Shown piece after piece: positions 25,201 through 41,000 of a DNA stretch of 64,000 nucleotides. Every line of letters begins with the position of its first letter. The stretch's first letter is position 1. The notes below the pieces were generated by a model that did not search any database, was not told the DNA's origin, and saw nothing but the letters and a program-made list of their open reading frames with translations. Source of the stretch: Labia minor (taxonomy: Eukaryota; Arthropoda; Insecta; Dermaptera; Spongiphoridae); assembly GCA_963082975.1 (NCBI GenBank), contig OY720350.1:4688597-4752596 (forward strand), in the 5' to 3' direction. Made by a program: the position numbers and the translations under genes.

Positions 25201-28200
25201 ATTTATGTTATCAAATAAATTATGATAAATTTTTCTATCGGAGACTGCATAACGAGGAATTGCATGACCTCTATGCATCTCCAGTCATAGAATTATAAAA
25301 TCGAGAAGGCTGCGATGGACAGGGCACGTGGCAGAGATGAGAGAGAGTAAGGATTGGATGGCTCAGGATAGGGATACTTGGATAAAAGAGAAAGATACAT
25401 AGATAGAACTTTTTCTTTTGTTTTATTTAAATAAATAAATAAATAAATCCTCCCAAGACTATAAAAAAAGAAAGAAAAGTTCTTAGAGAAATTGAATATT
25501 TATTAAATTATTAAATTGGATATATATATATATATATATATATTTATACAAAAATTGAAATGATAAGTTTTTCACGAATTTTAAATTTTTAGGAAACTCA
25601 ATGAAACAAAGAAAAATGAATTAAATAAAAAGAAATAATGGGTAAGAATTGCTCAAATATGAAAATGAATATATATATATATATATATTTCGTGAATACA
25701 AATTAATTTCAACAGGAAGTAAAATTTAAAAAGATAAAGAAAAAAGAAAAGAAAGAGCAACAGTACAGTAAATATATAATTAGGAGAAAGATTTACTCAC
25801 TTAAATGAATGTTTTATGCTATATCTTATAAATATAAAATAATAAATAAATAATTTAATTGAAAGGTGTAATGTTTTGTATATATTATTATTATTATTAC
25901 TATTAAAGATTCATTCAATCATTTTTTTTTTTTGAAAGAATACATTTTCAATTATTCACTTGACGCGAGTAGAGGGTGGGGGGAGATGATAGGAGGTAGT
26001 GGGAGAGAGGGAGAGAGAGAAAGAAAGGAGAAAAGTCTTGACAAATGTCCAAAGGCAATGAATATTTATAGAATATTTATTTGATGATGGCAATGTTTTG
26101 CGTTAATCATTCTAGGCACATAAACGCAATGTATAAACGTGGCACTTTCCTATTATAAGAAGCAACCAACCAACAATCTATTTGTTAGACAAAGTCATAA
26201 AGCCGGCCAATGGTCATTAGAAATTCTACGGCCATCGGTTGGCGATGGGCCAGCCAAAGTGTCGAACGGAGGGGATAGAGGAATGAAGGAGGTGGTGTAA
26301 TGGAAGAGGACCAACTCCTTCAGAAACAGGTGGCTTCACGTGACATCCAATCCGCACCCACCCTCATTTACACTGGACGACACCAACAAAAGAATATTGA
26401 ATCTACATAAATGCAAATGTCACGAAAATCATTTACTTTTACTCTTTACAATCCAATTTTTTTTTGTTTTTTTTTGTTTAATCAATTATTTATTTAAGTT
26501 GCAATGATTCAATTCTTTTTTTTTCCTCATCTACCATTGATAATAAATAAATAAATAAATATATATATATATATATATATAACTCTGACTTTGTACGTCC
26601 TACGCAAGGACAACGCCTATCAGGCCGGTTCTATCAATGAGGTGTCCTATGATCAGTAGAACGAGTCCTCTCAATCTTTACCTTGATTTTCTTGATCGGA
26701 GGCACTATCAAGTAACTTTTCCCCAATGTTGTTCCCGGAGGCTGGGTTGACTCCGTCCCATAGACTTGAACCCGGGACCATGTGAATCTGAGGCAGGTTC
26801 GCTACCCACACACCCAATGGCGCCCTTATATTATAGATATGTAGTTATTTAAAATGAATTTGGTAAGAATCTGTTGTCAATATTAAAAATTTTATAATAA
26901 TTAATATCCACATAGTATAGATCAACCACTTTAGTGTGCCGCGAGATTACGAGGCCCTTTAACTTTGTTTTCTAAATTTTTTCAATTTCGTTCTAAAAAA
27001 AAGGTAAACCGTTTTTAGGATCACTTTTTTCAATATGGTATACTTTTACACTTATCTTTTTCTTTGTGTGCCGCTAAATGTTTAAAAGTGTGCCGCGGTA
27101 AAAAAAAGATTGAGGATCACTGGTATATGTTTAAAATGTCTATAAAATTGATTTTTTTTTATTCTTTCACTTTCCCCTGTAATCCTCAAACTACTTCTAC
27201 ATTTGATTAACTGATATTTAATTATCTATGGAGTGTAAAACTTTTCAGCCATTTTGACCCACCGAGAACGTGATCTCATTTATCACCTTTGGAAAGATTG
27301 GATTGCCGTTGGGTTATTATTTTATCTTACCCTTCTGGTGCTAATTATTTACCCTTCTTCTTCCACCCACCCCCACTAAATATCCACTCTTTCGTTCCAT
27401 TTGAAATGAACGCATAGGCTATAAAAAGTTGCCTCTTTACGATCGCTTATGGCTGATTTATGTCCGCGACATTTTAATGAAACCGCGTCGTTGTCTCACG
27501 TAATTTTCATATTCGCTCTTATCTTCGACATTGCCTCCCGTTTACGTTGCGTCTCGTTGGCAACAAGAACAAGATTGCTATCTTGGTAATGGCCGATTCC
27601 TCTTTGGTTTTAAACCACCCCCTCACACCGACATTCAAAGCTACATAACTACTTTGCAAAATATAAACGCCATCATCTTATATATGATCTTCCAAAAAAA
27701 AAAAAAAAAAAAAAAAATGAGAAAGAGAAAATGTGAAAAACATTTACGCGTTCTTTTTCTTTTTCATTTTTCCTCTATATTTCATATCGTAATTTTTATT
27801 ACGTGTTTCTTTTTTTTTTATAAACCCTTTAATATAACTCAAATACAATCATCTCAAACTAAAATGAATTTTGGTAACATTTTTATCTTTTTTTTTTTCT
27901 TTTAGTTTTTTAATAAATAAGAATACTTATTTTTAATGTAATCGATAAATTAAAAATATTTAAAATTAAATTTTAACCTTGTAAATGTATAAAATTACCT
28001 TTAATGTATAAAATTTCAATTTATTATCATAATGTTTGTTAAAAATGGGATATTATTGAAAAAAAATAAAGATAAATGATAGGGAAAAAAATAGTAATTT
28101 TAAGTATAACTAGTATGTTTTTAATATTTATTTTCTTAATAAATAATCACTTTCAATTTGGGTTTCTTTAGAATATTTACATACATATATAAGGAGGAGT

Positions 28201-28703
28201 ATTAATATTTATATACGTGGGTGGGGTGAAAAGTTTCCGTCCTGACCAAAAAAACGATGTTTTAAAATTATTTTTGCTTTATTTTTCAAAATTCAAGATA
28301 GCTGAAACCTGTACGTTGTCAGCTGAACATGTGCGAAATATTTTGCACAAGTCTTTGAACATGGAAATCTGTGTGCAACGTGGGTGCCGCGTTTGCTAAT
28401 GTTAGACCAAAAACTGCTTCGAAAAACCATTTCTACCGACAATTTGGCGCTGTGGGAGTAATCCAAACGAATTATTGCGTCGATTCATAACTGTTGATGA
28501 GACTTAAATTAAATTAAATCAAATTTAATTAATTAATTAATTAGAACACCGTTATGAGACATGTAACGCAAAAAAAAAATAAAAAATTTATAAAGATCGT
28601 TTTTCTTGGTCAGGCCGGAAACTTTTCACCCCACTCTCGTATATAAGAGAAAGAGAAAGAGAGAGAGTGAGAGAGAGAGAATATTTCATATTGGTTATAA
28701 GGG

Positions 28704-28734
<31 letters not shown>

Positions 28735-31700
28735 TGAAAAATCTCTCAAGCTGTAAAACAAACTAATCTATTCTTGAACGCTTCATGAAATATTTGAATA
28801 TGTCAGAAAGCGTAGGATATGATTAATTTGTCTTGCTTCATTTTATATGAAATTTCATTAAAATGAATAAGGGAAAAAGGGCAACAGATAGATGAGAGAG
28901 GAGGAGGAGGAGGAGGTGGTGGAAGAACAGGGAGGAATGGTAGGAAGACGTAAATAAGAGGGATGAAATCTAAAATAAGAATAATAGTGTTGTGCTGATA
29001 GAGGGTACCTATAAAATATGAAAATACTAATGGCGAATATATATATATATATATAGAAAAACTCCCTCTTTCTTTCTTTATAAATCGTTTTTTATCTTTT
29101 AACTAATAAGTGATATTTATTTAAAGAAAATATTTAAAGTTCATGATTTTAAAAACCTGCAAACATGAGCAGTTTAATTCATTAGTTCATGAGGTTTGTT
29201 CTTTTTTACTTTCTTATATATGAAAATTTTAAATTTATAGTTAAAAAATAGAAAATAGTATTCTTCTCAAATGATTAGTGAGTTGAGATAAAAAAAAATC
29301 TTTCCACAAAATTATTATTATTATTATTATTATTTTTTTTTGTATAGATTCTTTTGAGATGAAAGATTTCGTAGAAGAAGAAACTGTCGCCGGTTGTTAT
29401 TTTCGGACATATTTGTGTATGCTGTCTGTGAATTGTATTTATGGGAATGGATGGGTAGAGATAGATGGATGGATGTGCACCCGTCCGACCCATCGCTATG
29501 CACGACATGCCTGTTATATCCGCCGGGTGTATGAATAGAAGGAGGAGGAGAGGGGGGGGGAGGAAGGGAACCGCACCTTACTACTTTCCCCCATCCCCCG
29601 CCCCCATCCATCCCCACAATTCATATACTATATCTTATCAGTAAAATCAGAAGCATTAATTTAAATAAATAAATAACCTTTCTTTTATTCTATTTTCTAG
29701 TAAATCATGTAAATTTGTAAATGGATATCATCCTAATAATACTCGTAGATCTTAGAAGTTAATATGTTATATTTATTTTTCTAAATGAAAGTAACAAGAT
29801 GAAGTAAAATGGTTATTGGTTAATAGAATTGAAAAGAAAAATGTTGATATGATGATGATGATGATGATTAATGACATCTGAAAAATGGTGTAATGATTCA
29901 TTTGAAATTATTTCATTAGGTTTCATAATTTCAAGAAGTGAAGAGAGTGATTTAAAATATACTTGCAATATAAAAAGCTTATTAAAAGCAAAAAAAAGAA
30001 GAAAATTATACCATTTTTTAAATTGTTACGTTTATTTATTTATTTATTTATGTTTGTTCAATTAATTTTTGTAGATTTATATAATGTTAATATGTAAAAT
30101 AAATAAAAAGACCGATAGTCTATAGACTATATTCATGTAAAGAATTTCATAACAATTTAAACCAGTGATTCTCAACCTTTTTTTTTACCGCGGCACACTT
30201 TTAACGGTTTAAAAATTTGGCGGCACACAAAGAAAAAGATAAGTGCAAAAGCCTGATCGCAAAAACATTTTCCATTTTTACATACATATAAAATAAATAA
30301 ATACTATTTCTTAATTTGAACTTTACATTTGTAAAATTTGGCGACACACTTTGAAAATCTCGCGGCACACAAAAGTGCCGCGGCACCGTGGTTGAGAATC
30401 ACTGATTTAAACAATCACACACAAACACATAATAAATTTCACTTATTTTTATATTAATGAACAAATTTCAACAACAATAATTTGGATTGAACTAATTAAA
30501 TGAGTTTTATTGATTATTAACTATATAAAAAGTTTAATGGATATTTTACTAAAATTAATAGAATTCATGAATGACTTTAATTTGAAAACTAAGAAAAGAG
30601 AGAAAGGGGGAAAACTTATTAAATTGTTTTTTAAATTCTTTCATCTTTCTAAAATAAAATAGCATTTAATAAAAAAAAAGTTATTATTATTATTATCATT
30701 TAAAAATGTGGATATTAATCTTATCTTATTGTACTAGCAAAAATTGTATGTATATGTATATAATAATAAATTCTTATACAATGTTTTTTATTCTAAAACA
30801 TAGATTCCCAAACTTTTTTTTTGTCGTGGACTCCTTGGCATGTTTTTCGGTTTTGGGTAGTCCCCCTAGACCCCCTTTAGAGACATATTGGAAAAAAATC
30901 AAAAAATGTGTCAAAAGCCATGTCAGAAAAACGATTTACCTTTTTTTAGAGACATATTGGGAAAAAATCAAAAAATGTGTCAAAAGCCATGTCGGAAAAT
31001 CGATTTACCTTTTTTTTTCATGTCAAAAACACGTGGACCGCCTGGAGGTTAAAATAGACCCCAGGGGTCCATAGAGACCACATTGGGAACCTATGTTTTA
31101 AAAGATTTCTGATATTTTGAAATAACAAATACGGCTTGGTAATTTCAAATTTATAAACATTGTATAGGTCGTAGGCAAAAGCAATTTTAAGAAAATAGCA
31201 TTTGCCTAGGTTCTTAAACATTTCCGACGTTTTTCTAAATTTTTCTAAAATAAAAACAAAAAAGGTAAACCGTTTTTGGGACCACTTTTTTCAATATGGT
31301 AAACTTTTACACTTATCTTTTTCTTTGTGTGCCGCCAAATTTTTAAACCGTTAAAAGTGTGCCGCGGTAAAAAAAAAAGGTTGAGAATCACTGGAATAGA
31401 GGATCAAATATTTAATCAAGAAAATGTGAATATTTTTTTTTTATCTTGAAATGAAAATCGAGTGATATTTGTACCATTTTAGGAAACAAATTTTTGAGGT
31501 GTCATTTTTAAAAAAACTCATTTAATAGTTGTAATAAATAATTAAACAATATTTGCTAAAAGGTTGAGTGATAGCTCGATGTTCCAAGTACTCTATATAT
31601 AATACATCTATACTATAGATAGAATAATTATCTTGATAAATTTCAAAGAAGTAATTTGTATTTTTTTCATTTTTTCAAATCTAACGTTGTTCAATTATTA

Positions 31701-34342
31701 TTATGTATTTTTTTTTATAATCTTGTACGTCTTTTTCAGAAAAAAAATTAAATAAATAAATAATAATTTAATGACTGGAAAATATTCATATAATAATGAT
31801 TCATTAACAGCTCAAAGAATTAAAATAAAGAAATAAATAAATTACATCTCTGAAAATACTTGTTTTTTATCTTTCTTTTTCACGTGCGATGGATGTTATT
31901 TTTTTTTTTAATAATATTATGAGTGAATTTGAAGAATTTTTTAATACTTATATATATATATATATATATAATTATTTTAATGATATAGAGATGTATAAAA
32001 TGGAATGTAGTTGAATCAAAAGTAGTTAAAATCAAAATAACATCATTCCCAGAAGAAAAGTTATTATTTTATAAAGAAATGTTAATTTGTTTAATTTTAA
32101 ATAAATTATAATTATGATTATATTAAATTATATACTTAATTGATAATAAATTCATCATTATCAAAATTTTACTGTACAAAGAAAAAACTTGATATTATTT
32201 ATTATTATTTTTATTTTATTTATTTATTTATTTATTTTTTTGCTTTCAAATATAATTTTCGTTTTTTTTGCATAAAAGATTTTACTTATTAGAATGGAAA
32301 ACAATTGTAATATGTCGGTCGGTAAAAAATGAGCTGTGGCCAGACACAGAACCGACCCACGATTTGAAATAAATTAATTTCCAAACAACATTATATATAA
32401 AGTATAAAAAAAAAAAATATTTATAAAACTTGAATTAAAATGACTAAATTTTATTATCTTGGTTTTTATTTTTAGTTTAATTACTCAATTATTAATTACT
32501 AGATTACTACTAAATTTTAAGTGAAAAATTTCCGACAATGAATATAAAATTAATAATTTGTAAACTACCACTACCGGTTTCCGGATATACACCAAAAGTT
32601 GATGAATTCATGCTACTGATGCATTAAGAAAATATACCAAATTTGATCAAAATCCGTCGAGCCGTTCAAGCGAACACAAAATGGACAGACGGACGGACAT
32701 GATACTAAAAATACCTTTTTTTGTTAACAAAATGCATGCATGATTCGTGAAGATATGTAAAAATCTGCACATGTGGAATTTGGTGTGAAAACAATATCTT
32801 CCCTTCCTATCGTCGGTCGGTAAAAATGATAATATCATTTATGATTGATTTTGTTTTAATAATCAAAAGAATGTAAAAAAAATTTCTTGGAGCTAATATC
32901 ATATATCAAGTTTACCTTTTTTTCAAGCGATTCTTGATAAAAAAAAAAAGATTTATAGAGGATGAGTAAGTAAGTATATCTTATGTATCACTTTCATTTT
33001 TTTTCTGTATATGTGTTTCCAAATGTCTATGGATTGTGTCATCATTAATAACCGTTTTCATTCGTCCCTCTCTGAGGGGTGCAGATTCGCGATCATCATT
33101 ATGACAAGCCATGCAGCAGCCTAGGGAGCTATTGGGGGAGGGGAGTGTAGAGAGCTCGGGGGGAGGGGGGAAGTTGTTTACAAGTTACGCTTGATCCGTC
33201 AAATATCAGTCAACCCTGTGGGCTCAGCTTCCCCTATGATGAAATCACATACACATACACACACACACACATATGTATATATACATATGTGTAGGTATAT
33301 ATATGTATATATATATATATAATATAAACACAATGAATGCATCGATCATCGTCATCATTAACAATTCACTAAAATAGGGAGATAAAGTGACTCAACGTCA
33401 TCTCATCCACAACTCTTCACAATCATTACAACTTTTAAATCAGTGGTTAGCAACCTTTCTGTAGCGGCGCCCACCTTTTTATAAAAAAAATTATTGCGCC
33501 CCCTTAATTTTTGTAATAATCTAATTTCCTTTTTCAATAGTCGGGAACATTTCTGAAATAATATAACAACAGGGGTGGGCCATGGTTCATGCCACAAAAT
33601 CATTGAAAAAAATTGAAAAGAAAATTTTCAATAGTTTGTGGGCACTTGAATTGCCTTCGCGGGCATTTGAAATTGGTTCTAATACCTTCGCGCCCCTCTT
33701 GCAACAGTCTCGCGCCCCCCAAGGAGGGCGCGCCCCACATGCTGGAAACCTCTGTTTTAAATAAAAACAAAAAAAAAATCTAATTTATTGATAATCTATA
33801 AATATCATTAAAAAAGAATAAGTAAAAAATTTAAAATAACAAAAACTAATAAATCTATTTAAATATAAAAAAAAATTATTTCTAAATAAAAGAATAACAT
33901 ATTATTAAGTTAATAATGCTAGTGTTAAGATAAATACAAATATAATATCCATATTTTTATTTAAATATCATTTATTTTAATTTCCGTATATACGAAAAAA
34001 AAATCAAAATGTAAATAAACAATTTTCCTCATTTTCAAATATTTTTAACTTTTTCATTAAATTTCATTTTAAAACCAAACCATGATTTTGTTTTTCTTTC
34101 TACATTTTCTCTTTCTGAGCCCCCCCCCCCAAAAAAAAACAAAAACAAAAAAAAAAAAACACACAATAGAGACAATTGCCCATTATAAAGTCATTCTAGC
34201 TTTAATTAAGTGAAAGAGTAAAAGAAGAGTTGGAGACGGGAGTGGAAGATATGGGGTTAAAGTTTTTCGAAACACCAAACCCTTCAGGCATTGATTTCCA
34301 TTTATCTCTCTCTCTCTCCCTCTCTTAGCTTGAAAATTATTT

Positions 34343-34378
<36 letters not shown>

Positions 34379-35574
34379 AAGCTATACCCTTTTCATTATT
34401 CTCTTTATGGTTGGTATATAAATGTGTAACTAAACGAAGAGCGAAAACCTAACCCTCCACCTCTTGTGCAAGGCCTGAGGGGTTAAAAAGACGTGTCGGG
34501 ATAGAGTCAATTAAAATAAAGAAATCATGAATCGCATGAATGGCTCAATTTTCTAAAAAAAACGTCCGAGATCGTTAACGAGTTAACCACGAAACAAAAA
34601 TGCCGTTTTAAATAGATATAAAAATAGAAAGATCATTTATTTATCTATTAATCAATCTAACAAACGATATGGATTTTTAGGTATTATATTCAATTTGCTA
34701 AAATAAATAAATAAAAAAAAATATCTGACTTTGTACGTCCTACGCAAGAACAACGCTTATCAATGAGGTGTCCTATGATCAGTAGAACGGGTCCTCTCCA
34801 CCTTTACCTTGATTTTCTTGATCGGAGGCGCTATCAAGTAGCTTTTCCCCAATGTTGTTCCCAGAGACTGGGTTGACTCCCTCCCATAGACCCCAGCTAG
34901 GGAAATTCCCTTGCCAGGCCCGGGACTTGAACCCGGGACCATGTGAATGTGAGGCAGGTTCGCTACCCACACACCCAATGGCGCCTTAAAAATAAATAAA
35001 TACATTTTAAATTTAATTTAGATATGTATTCATATTATATTCAATTTTTCAATAAATAAATAACTAAATTTTTAAATTAATTATGATATATGTATTATGT
35101 AGTTGATTCAACATGTTGCTTGTTGTTGTTAATATAAAATATGACATACAATATCGAAGTAGGCAACAAATATTAAATCTTGACTGAGTGATATCTTCTT
35201 TTAAGATTATCTTTTTCATTCTGGTATATATATATGTGTGTTTATATGTATTATATAGATTGTGTGTGTGTGTGTGTAAGAGAGAGAGAGTGGGAGTGAA
35301 AGAAGCCCTTATTGACTTTGTCGTTGGGTTGTGAGTTGAGGGTGGATGAAGGGTAGAATGGAGAAAAGAAAGAGAGATGGGTAGGAGAAGGAGGTGCTGG
35401 CGATATTAACAGCCGCGCATCTTTCAATAGACGACTGCTGCTGTTGCTGCTGCTCTCTCTCTCTCTCTTCCTGCAACATCTGCTCTCTCTCTTTCTTTTT
35501 CTTCTTGCAGCCAAATCAATCACTTGGCAAGGCCAATAACTGCGCCTATACTGACGTAAAATCCCTTCTACATT

Positions 35575-35621
<47 letters not shown>

Positions 35622-37967
35622 CGCTTTTGAAAAATGACAGCCCTCTTAAAAGACTTGTTCCTGAATCAATCTTGAGCTAAACATTATTGATAACTTTCAA
35701 TTTTCTTTCATGCTTGTAGTAATCCATCTTTTAAATTACAATGTAATAAAAGATCAATTTTAATAAAATTTATTTTCAAATTTAAAATTTCAATTTTCTC
35801 AGAATGATATTTTTTACTATCTCGGCAGAGATAGTATTGTGATCACAAAAATTTTCGATGTCGAGATTTTGATGTTTTTATACGTTTTGAAGGTTCCTGA
35901 ATCATTTTCACTAAGGTTGAGAAAAATGTCTGGGTTACGCAAACACATTTTGAGCTAGAATCATGAAATTTGGGAAATGGGCATTATTCAAAATTCGTAG
36001 TTTTCTATCAACTTTTGAGAAATGTAGCTCAACCGGAAGAGGGTCATTACTTACAACGTTTTGATTTTTTTTTCCTCTAAAGTGACCGTAAAAATAAAGA
36101 TATATGTTTGATAATTTTTCACATGATTAAAAATTGTATAAAACTGCTATATATAGAATTTCAGCTTGATTGAATCACTGAAAGTACTGTAATTAATGTT
36201 TTAACACTGCATATCTCACGCGCCTACACGGGACCAGCTGCCATCCATAAAGAGCCAAACATGCGCTGATTTAATAAATATTATTTATTGATTTTAATTT
36301 ATAATTAATTAAATTTAATTTATATATAATATATGTAAATTAATCCAATTAAAATTTGCGAGATAGTCGAGTGGAGACACTCCAGGTTATTTTATAATCC
36401 ATAACACTGATAATAGGTTTGATATGTTAGATATATTAAAAAAAAACATTTGATTTATAGTAAGTGATGATAAAATTAAAAAAAAAAAAAATGAAAAAAG
36501 ATTTTGTTTCATTGTCTTATTAAGGATGAGAGATGGTGGATGGGTATTTATTCGATTAGCTGCAAAGCTATCTATGGCTAGGATTTGAACCTGGGATAAT
36601 TGTGATTGGTGTTTGAATGGTATGTTTATTTAACAGGCTGTTAGTTAATCATGTGCAGACAAACTCATTAATAACGAGAACCACAGAGGCCACATGGGCT
36701 GAAATTGAATTTCCCTTGGATAGGAGCAACACCCACTCACCCCCCTATTTCACTTGTTTGTAGCATTGCATTCACCCAACATTCATTTTTCTCTTATATA
36801 CACCCTTTTAATCATTTATTAACTCTCTCTCTCCCTCTTTTTAATAAATTAACACAAAACTTGAGATAATTTAAATAAATAAAAAAAAAACTCGTAATAA
36901 AATAATAATTAAATATAATAAGCAACCAACATCTCATAAAAAATGAATGAAATGAAGAGAGAGAAATGATGAGAGATTGGGGAGAAAAGCTCGTTGTTTA
37001 TTCGCCAATTTGTACAGAAACGTTTCTTGACCTTCCTCTTTCTATCTTACGGGGTGTTAAATAATAAATAATGCGGTTAGCAACGGGCTTCCGAGGTGTC
37101 AATAATAAAAAAGCTCTTTTCAGAAGCGGCCAACCACGCGATTCCCCAAATGGCACTCTTGGAAGTGAAAACAAGCCATCACCAACCAAAAAAAAAAAAA
37201 AAAAAAGAAAAAACCATCCAAGTAACAAAAATTAACAACATAAAATCCATCTTTTTCATTTATAATTTTAATTATTATTATTATCATCATTATTATAAAT
37301 TTTAATATTAAATTCTCTCACTTAACTTAATTTCTAATTTATAAATTTATAAACTCCTGAAAATAGGCAATACATTTTACATGCCTACTCTTTTCCATCT
37401 TCTATTCTTTTAACACCATCTCTTTATAAAATATCAATGAATAATGTAAATAGATAAAAAAAAATATTCTCCATTGATTTAAACATTAAAGAACAAACAA
37501 CTTTGATTTGTAGTAAATAAATTTCATTTGAAATCTTTTAGATAGAAATATTAATAATAAATCAAATTTTATGTCGGAAGAAAGATGTATAATGGGGAAT
37601 GGTGGTAATGTTTTGTTGGTTTCGGGGTTGGAAATGGGTGAATAGATTGGGGGGGAGGTAAAAGAGGTACAACCGGGCACGCAGTAGCACACGGGACAAG
37701 CACGTGATGCGTGGCGCTCGTTCGTTGTTCACTTCACGTGCATGGCAATCAATATCGGCGCCGGAATTAAATGGCTACGCGGGATATCAAGATAACCCCA
37801 CAGACAAGTTCTATTGTAAGCATAAGGGGGTGAGTGGGTCTAATAGGAAGGAGAATGGGGAAGGTGGAGGAGGTTAGAATAGCAATTTAAGATCTTATTA
37901 TGAACGAAATGCTGTTTTATTTATACTTTCATATTTTTCTCGTTTATTTTTTTTTACTATCGTTCTA

Positions 37968-38001
<34 letters not shown>

Positions 38002-41000
38002 TTAAATTATAAACATAGATTAAACGAGAATTTATATATTATTATTTACCAGAAAATTGAATTAATTACATTTATACGAGATGTATCTCTAGAACTTTTA
38101 TTAAGAAAAAAAAAAACAAAAAACAGAATTAAATATAAGTAATAAAAACTACATGCATTTATGTATTTATTCCTTTGAAATTTTATCTTATCTTTTAATC
38201 AAATGCTATTTACTTAATTCGTTGTTGTTGTGCTTTTTGGATGTTCTTGCATGATATTTAAAAAGAAATTTATAAAATTACACTATCGAAATATAAAAAG
38301 GTTTTTTTTTCTTTCTTAGTGAAAATAATAGATTTTAGATATGGATTAACTCTTGGTACTTAAATAATTGGCCACAATTGTGTTCTGATATTATTATTAT
38401 TATTTTTTTTTTTTTTTTTAATTTATTTAAAATAAACTTTTGAAAAGAAACGAATTCATAAATATAAGTTTTAAAAAGTATGATAAGAGTAAAAAGAAAT
38501 TTAATTCGAAAATTGAATATGATTTTATTATTATTATTTAATTAAATTTGATTGGTGTAAATTGTATCGAGCTATGTTTCCTATCATTTCTATTGATTAT
38601 ACTTGTACAAATTATTCATTCATTATTCATTATTATTATTATTATGAATCGAACATTTCTTATTTTATATAAATATATAATATATTATAATTTATCAAGC
38701 AAAATTTCATTCAACTTTTGTATACTGTATCTCTATCTAATATCAAATCAATATTTTAATATGTAAAATAGACATGTGATAAAAGAAATTAAGAAACTAT
38801 TCAATTTTAATCTTTGAGGATAATTTAAGGAACCGTCGACTATCCTTTTATAATAATAATTAAAAAAAAGAATTATTTGTTTTATATTCCGATTAATATG
38901 GAAAAATAAATAGAAAATAATAAAAATCTAGACCGTATTTCGTAATATAATTATTAATTAATTTAATTAGGATGGTTATTGTTTTTGAATTTATATATTT
39001 ATTATTTACTTCTTAGTTGACGGTTTATCGTTCTATCGTCAGTTTCTTTCTTATCTTAAAAAATGTTTTTTAAATCAAAAATAAATAAATAAATAAATAA
39101 TAATAAATTGAATTATGAAAAATAAACAATTCGTTTTATATCATATACTAATATATATATAACACTTTTTAAAATCAATGAAATTAAAATGTTTCAATGA
39201 TTCCCATTTTTCTTTCTTTATAACTAATTATCGTTAACGAGGTGTAAGAAAAATAATTTTAATTAGATCAGTGATTCTCAACCTGGACGATATCGCCCCC
39301 TGGGGGGCGATCGACATCTTAAAGGGGCGATTATTTGACTATACGATTTTGGGGGGCGATAAGTTATTTTTGGGGGGCGAAATCATTTTAAACTCTAAAA
39401 AAAGGTAAGATGATTTTGCGTACAGGCTTTTTAAACATTTCCTCTTTTTTTCAATTTTTTTCAATATGGTTCTAAAAAAAGGTCAGATGATTTTGCAATC
39501 AGGTTCTGAAACTCGATTTTTCAATATGGCTGTAAGTATCACCTAGTGTACCTACCTTATATTAAGGATTATCATGCAATTTTTATGTATAAAAATTTAT
39601 AGGGGGGCGAATTAAGAAGCGGGTCTTACAAAGGGGGCGTTTGGTCCAAAAAGGTTGAGAAACACTGGGTTAGATCATACTATAATATAAAATAAATTGA
39701 CCTGTGGCCAGGCACAGAATCGACCTAAGGTTTGAAATAAATTAATTTCCTGCTACAGAAACAATTTCAAATAATTTAAATGTATCTATTAATGCAATAA
39801 AAAACAAATATGGATATAACATAAATATTTTTAATTTTATTTATAATATATAAGGAGGCCATGGGTGTGACGTCATGAAGGGCTGGATGACATTTTAAAT
39901 TAAGAAAAAACTAATGAAGATGATTTTTCCCGAGGATAAAACCAATACTAAGTGCATGCATGATTCGTGGTGATATGTAAAAAATTCTCTACACATGTGA
40001 AATTTGGTGTGAAAATAACCCTTCCCTTCCTATCGTCGATTGCTAATACCACTTCCGGTTTCCGGATTTGCACCAAAAGTTGATCCATTCATCCCACTGA
40101 TGCATTAAGTAAATATACCAAATTTTATCAAAATCCGTTGAGCCGTTCAAGCTGTACACATCTACACGGACACACAACGGACGGACGGACATGATGCTAA
40201 AAATACTTTTTTCTGTTAAGAAAATGAATGATTCGTGGAGATATGTAAAAATCTCCACATGTGAAATTTGGTGTGAAAACAATATTTCCCTTACTATCGT
40301 CGGTCGGTAATGATGAAATTCACAAATATATATATATATATTAATTTATGGATTATACATTAAAACACACCCATACACATGTCTCCCTTTATTTAAAACT
40401 TTATTAATATTGTTTTTTGTGAATAAATAAATAAATATTGTATTAAATATTATTCAAAAAGGAAATTAATCCTTATTTTCAGATTTACTAGTTAGTAGCC
40501 TGGATTATTTTATATGAACGTGTCAAATGCTACTAATAAGCTTATAAAGATGAAAGATGATCTTTTTTTTGGATTTTCACTTCACATAAATCAATAAAAG
40601 AAAAGCTCCGATTTGTAGATCGACAAAAAAGAAAAAAAAACAACGTTAAAGTTATTCTATAAAAAATTCAATTAGGAATTGGAATAATTTATAAGAAGCC
40701 GGAAATAAAATAAGGACTAGTTTTTTTATATATATATACCCTGCACACTGAATCTCTCGTCTCTCTTCTATCTTAGACACACACACACACACACACAAAC
40801 ATACACATACACACGCTCCCTCTTTAAGGGTAAAAGTTTCTCAAGGCGGCCTGTCAAGAAGCGAAATTCGCAAAGAGGGGAAATAAAGAGCGAGAAAAGG
40901 ACTAAAAAGGAATGATAAGAAGCGATGCAGGAGAAAGAAGGAGGGAAGCGAGTATAAAAAAAAAGTAGAAAAGTAAGGAATGATGATGATGATGATGAAG

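Noticed and set aside
27531..27905. 124-codon plus-strand frame
   Set aside because: It runs through poly-A and poly-T tracts and has no recognisable domain or splice context. Only the first third is complex sequence.
34760..35005. Frames repeated at 34760, 59305, 60599 and 61527 with near-identical peptides
   Set aside because: The similarity comes from SINE copies; the frames are not genes.
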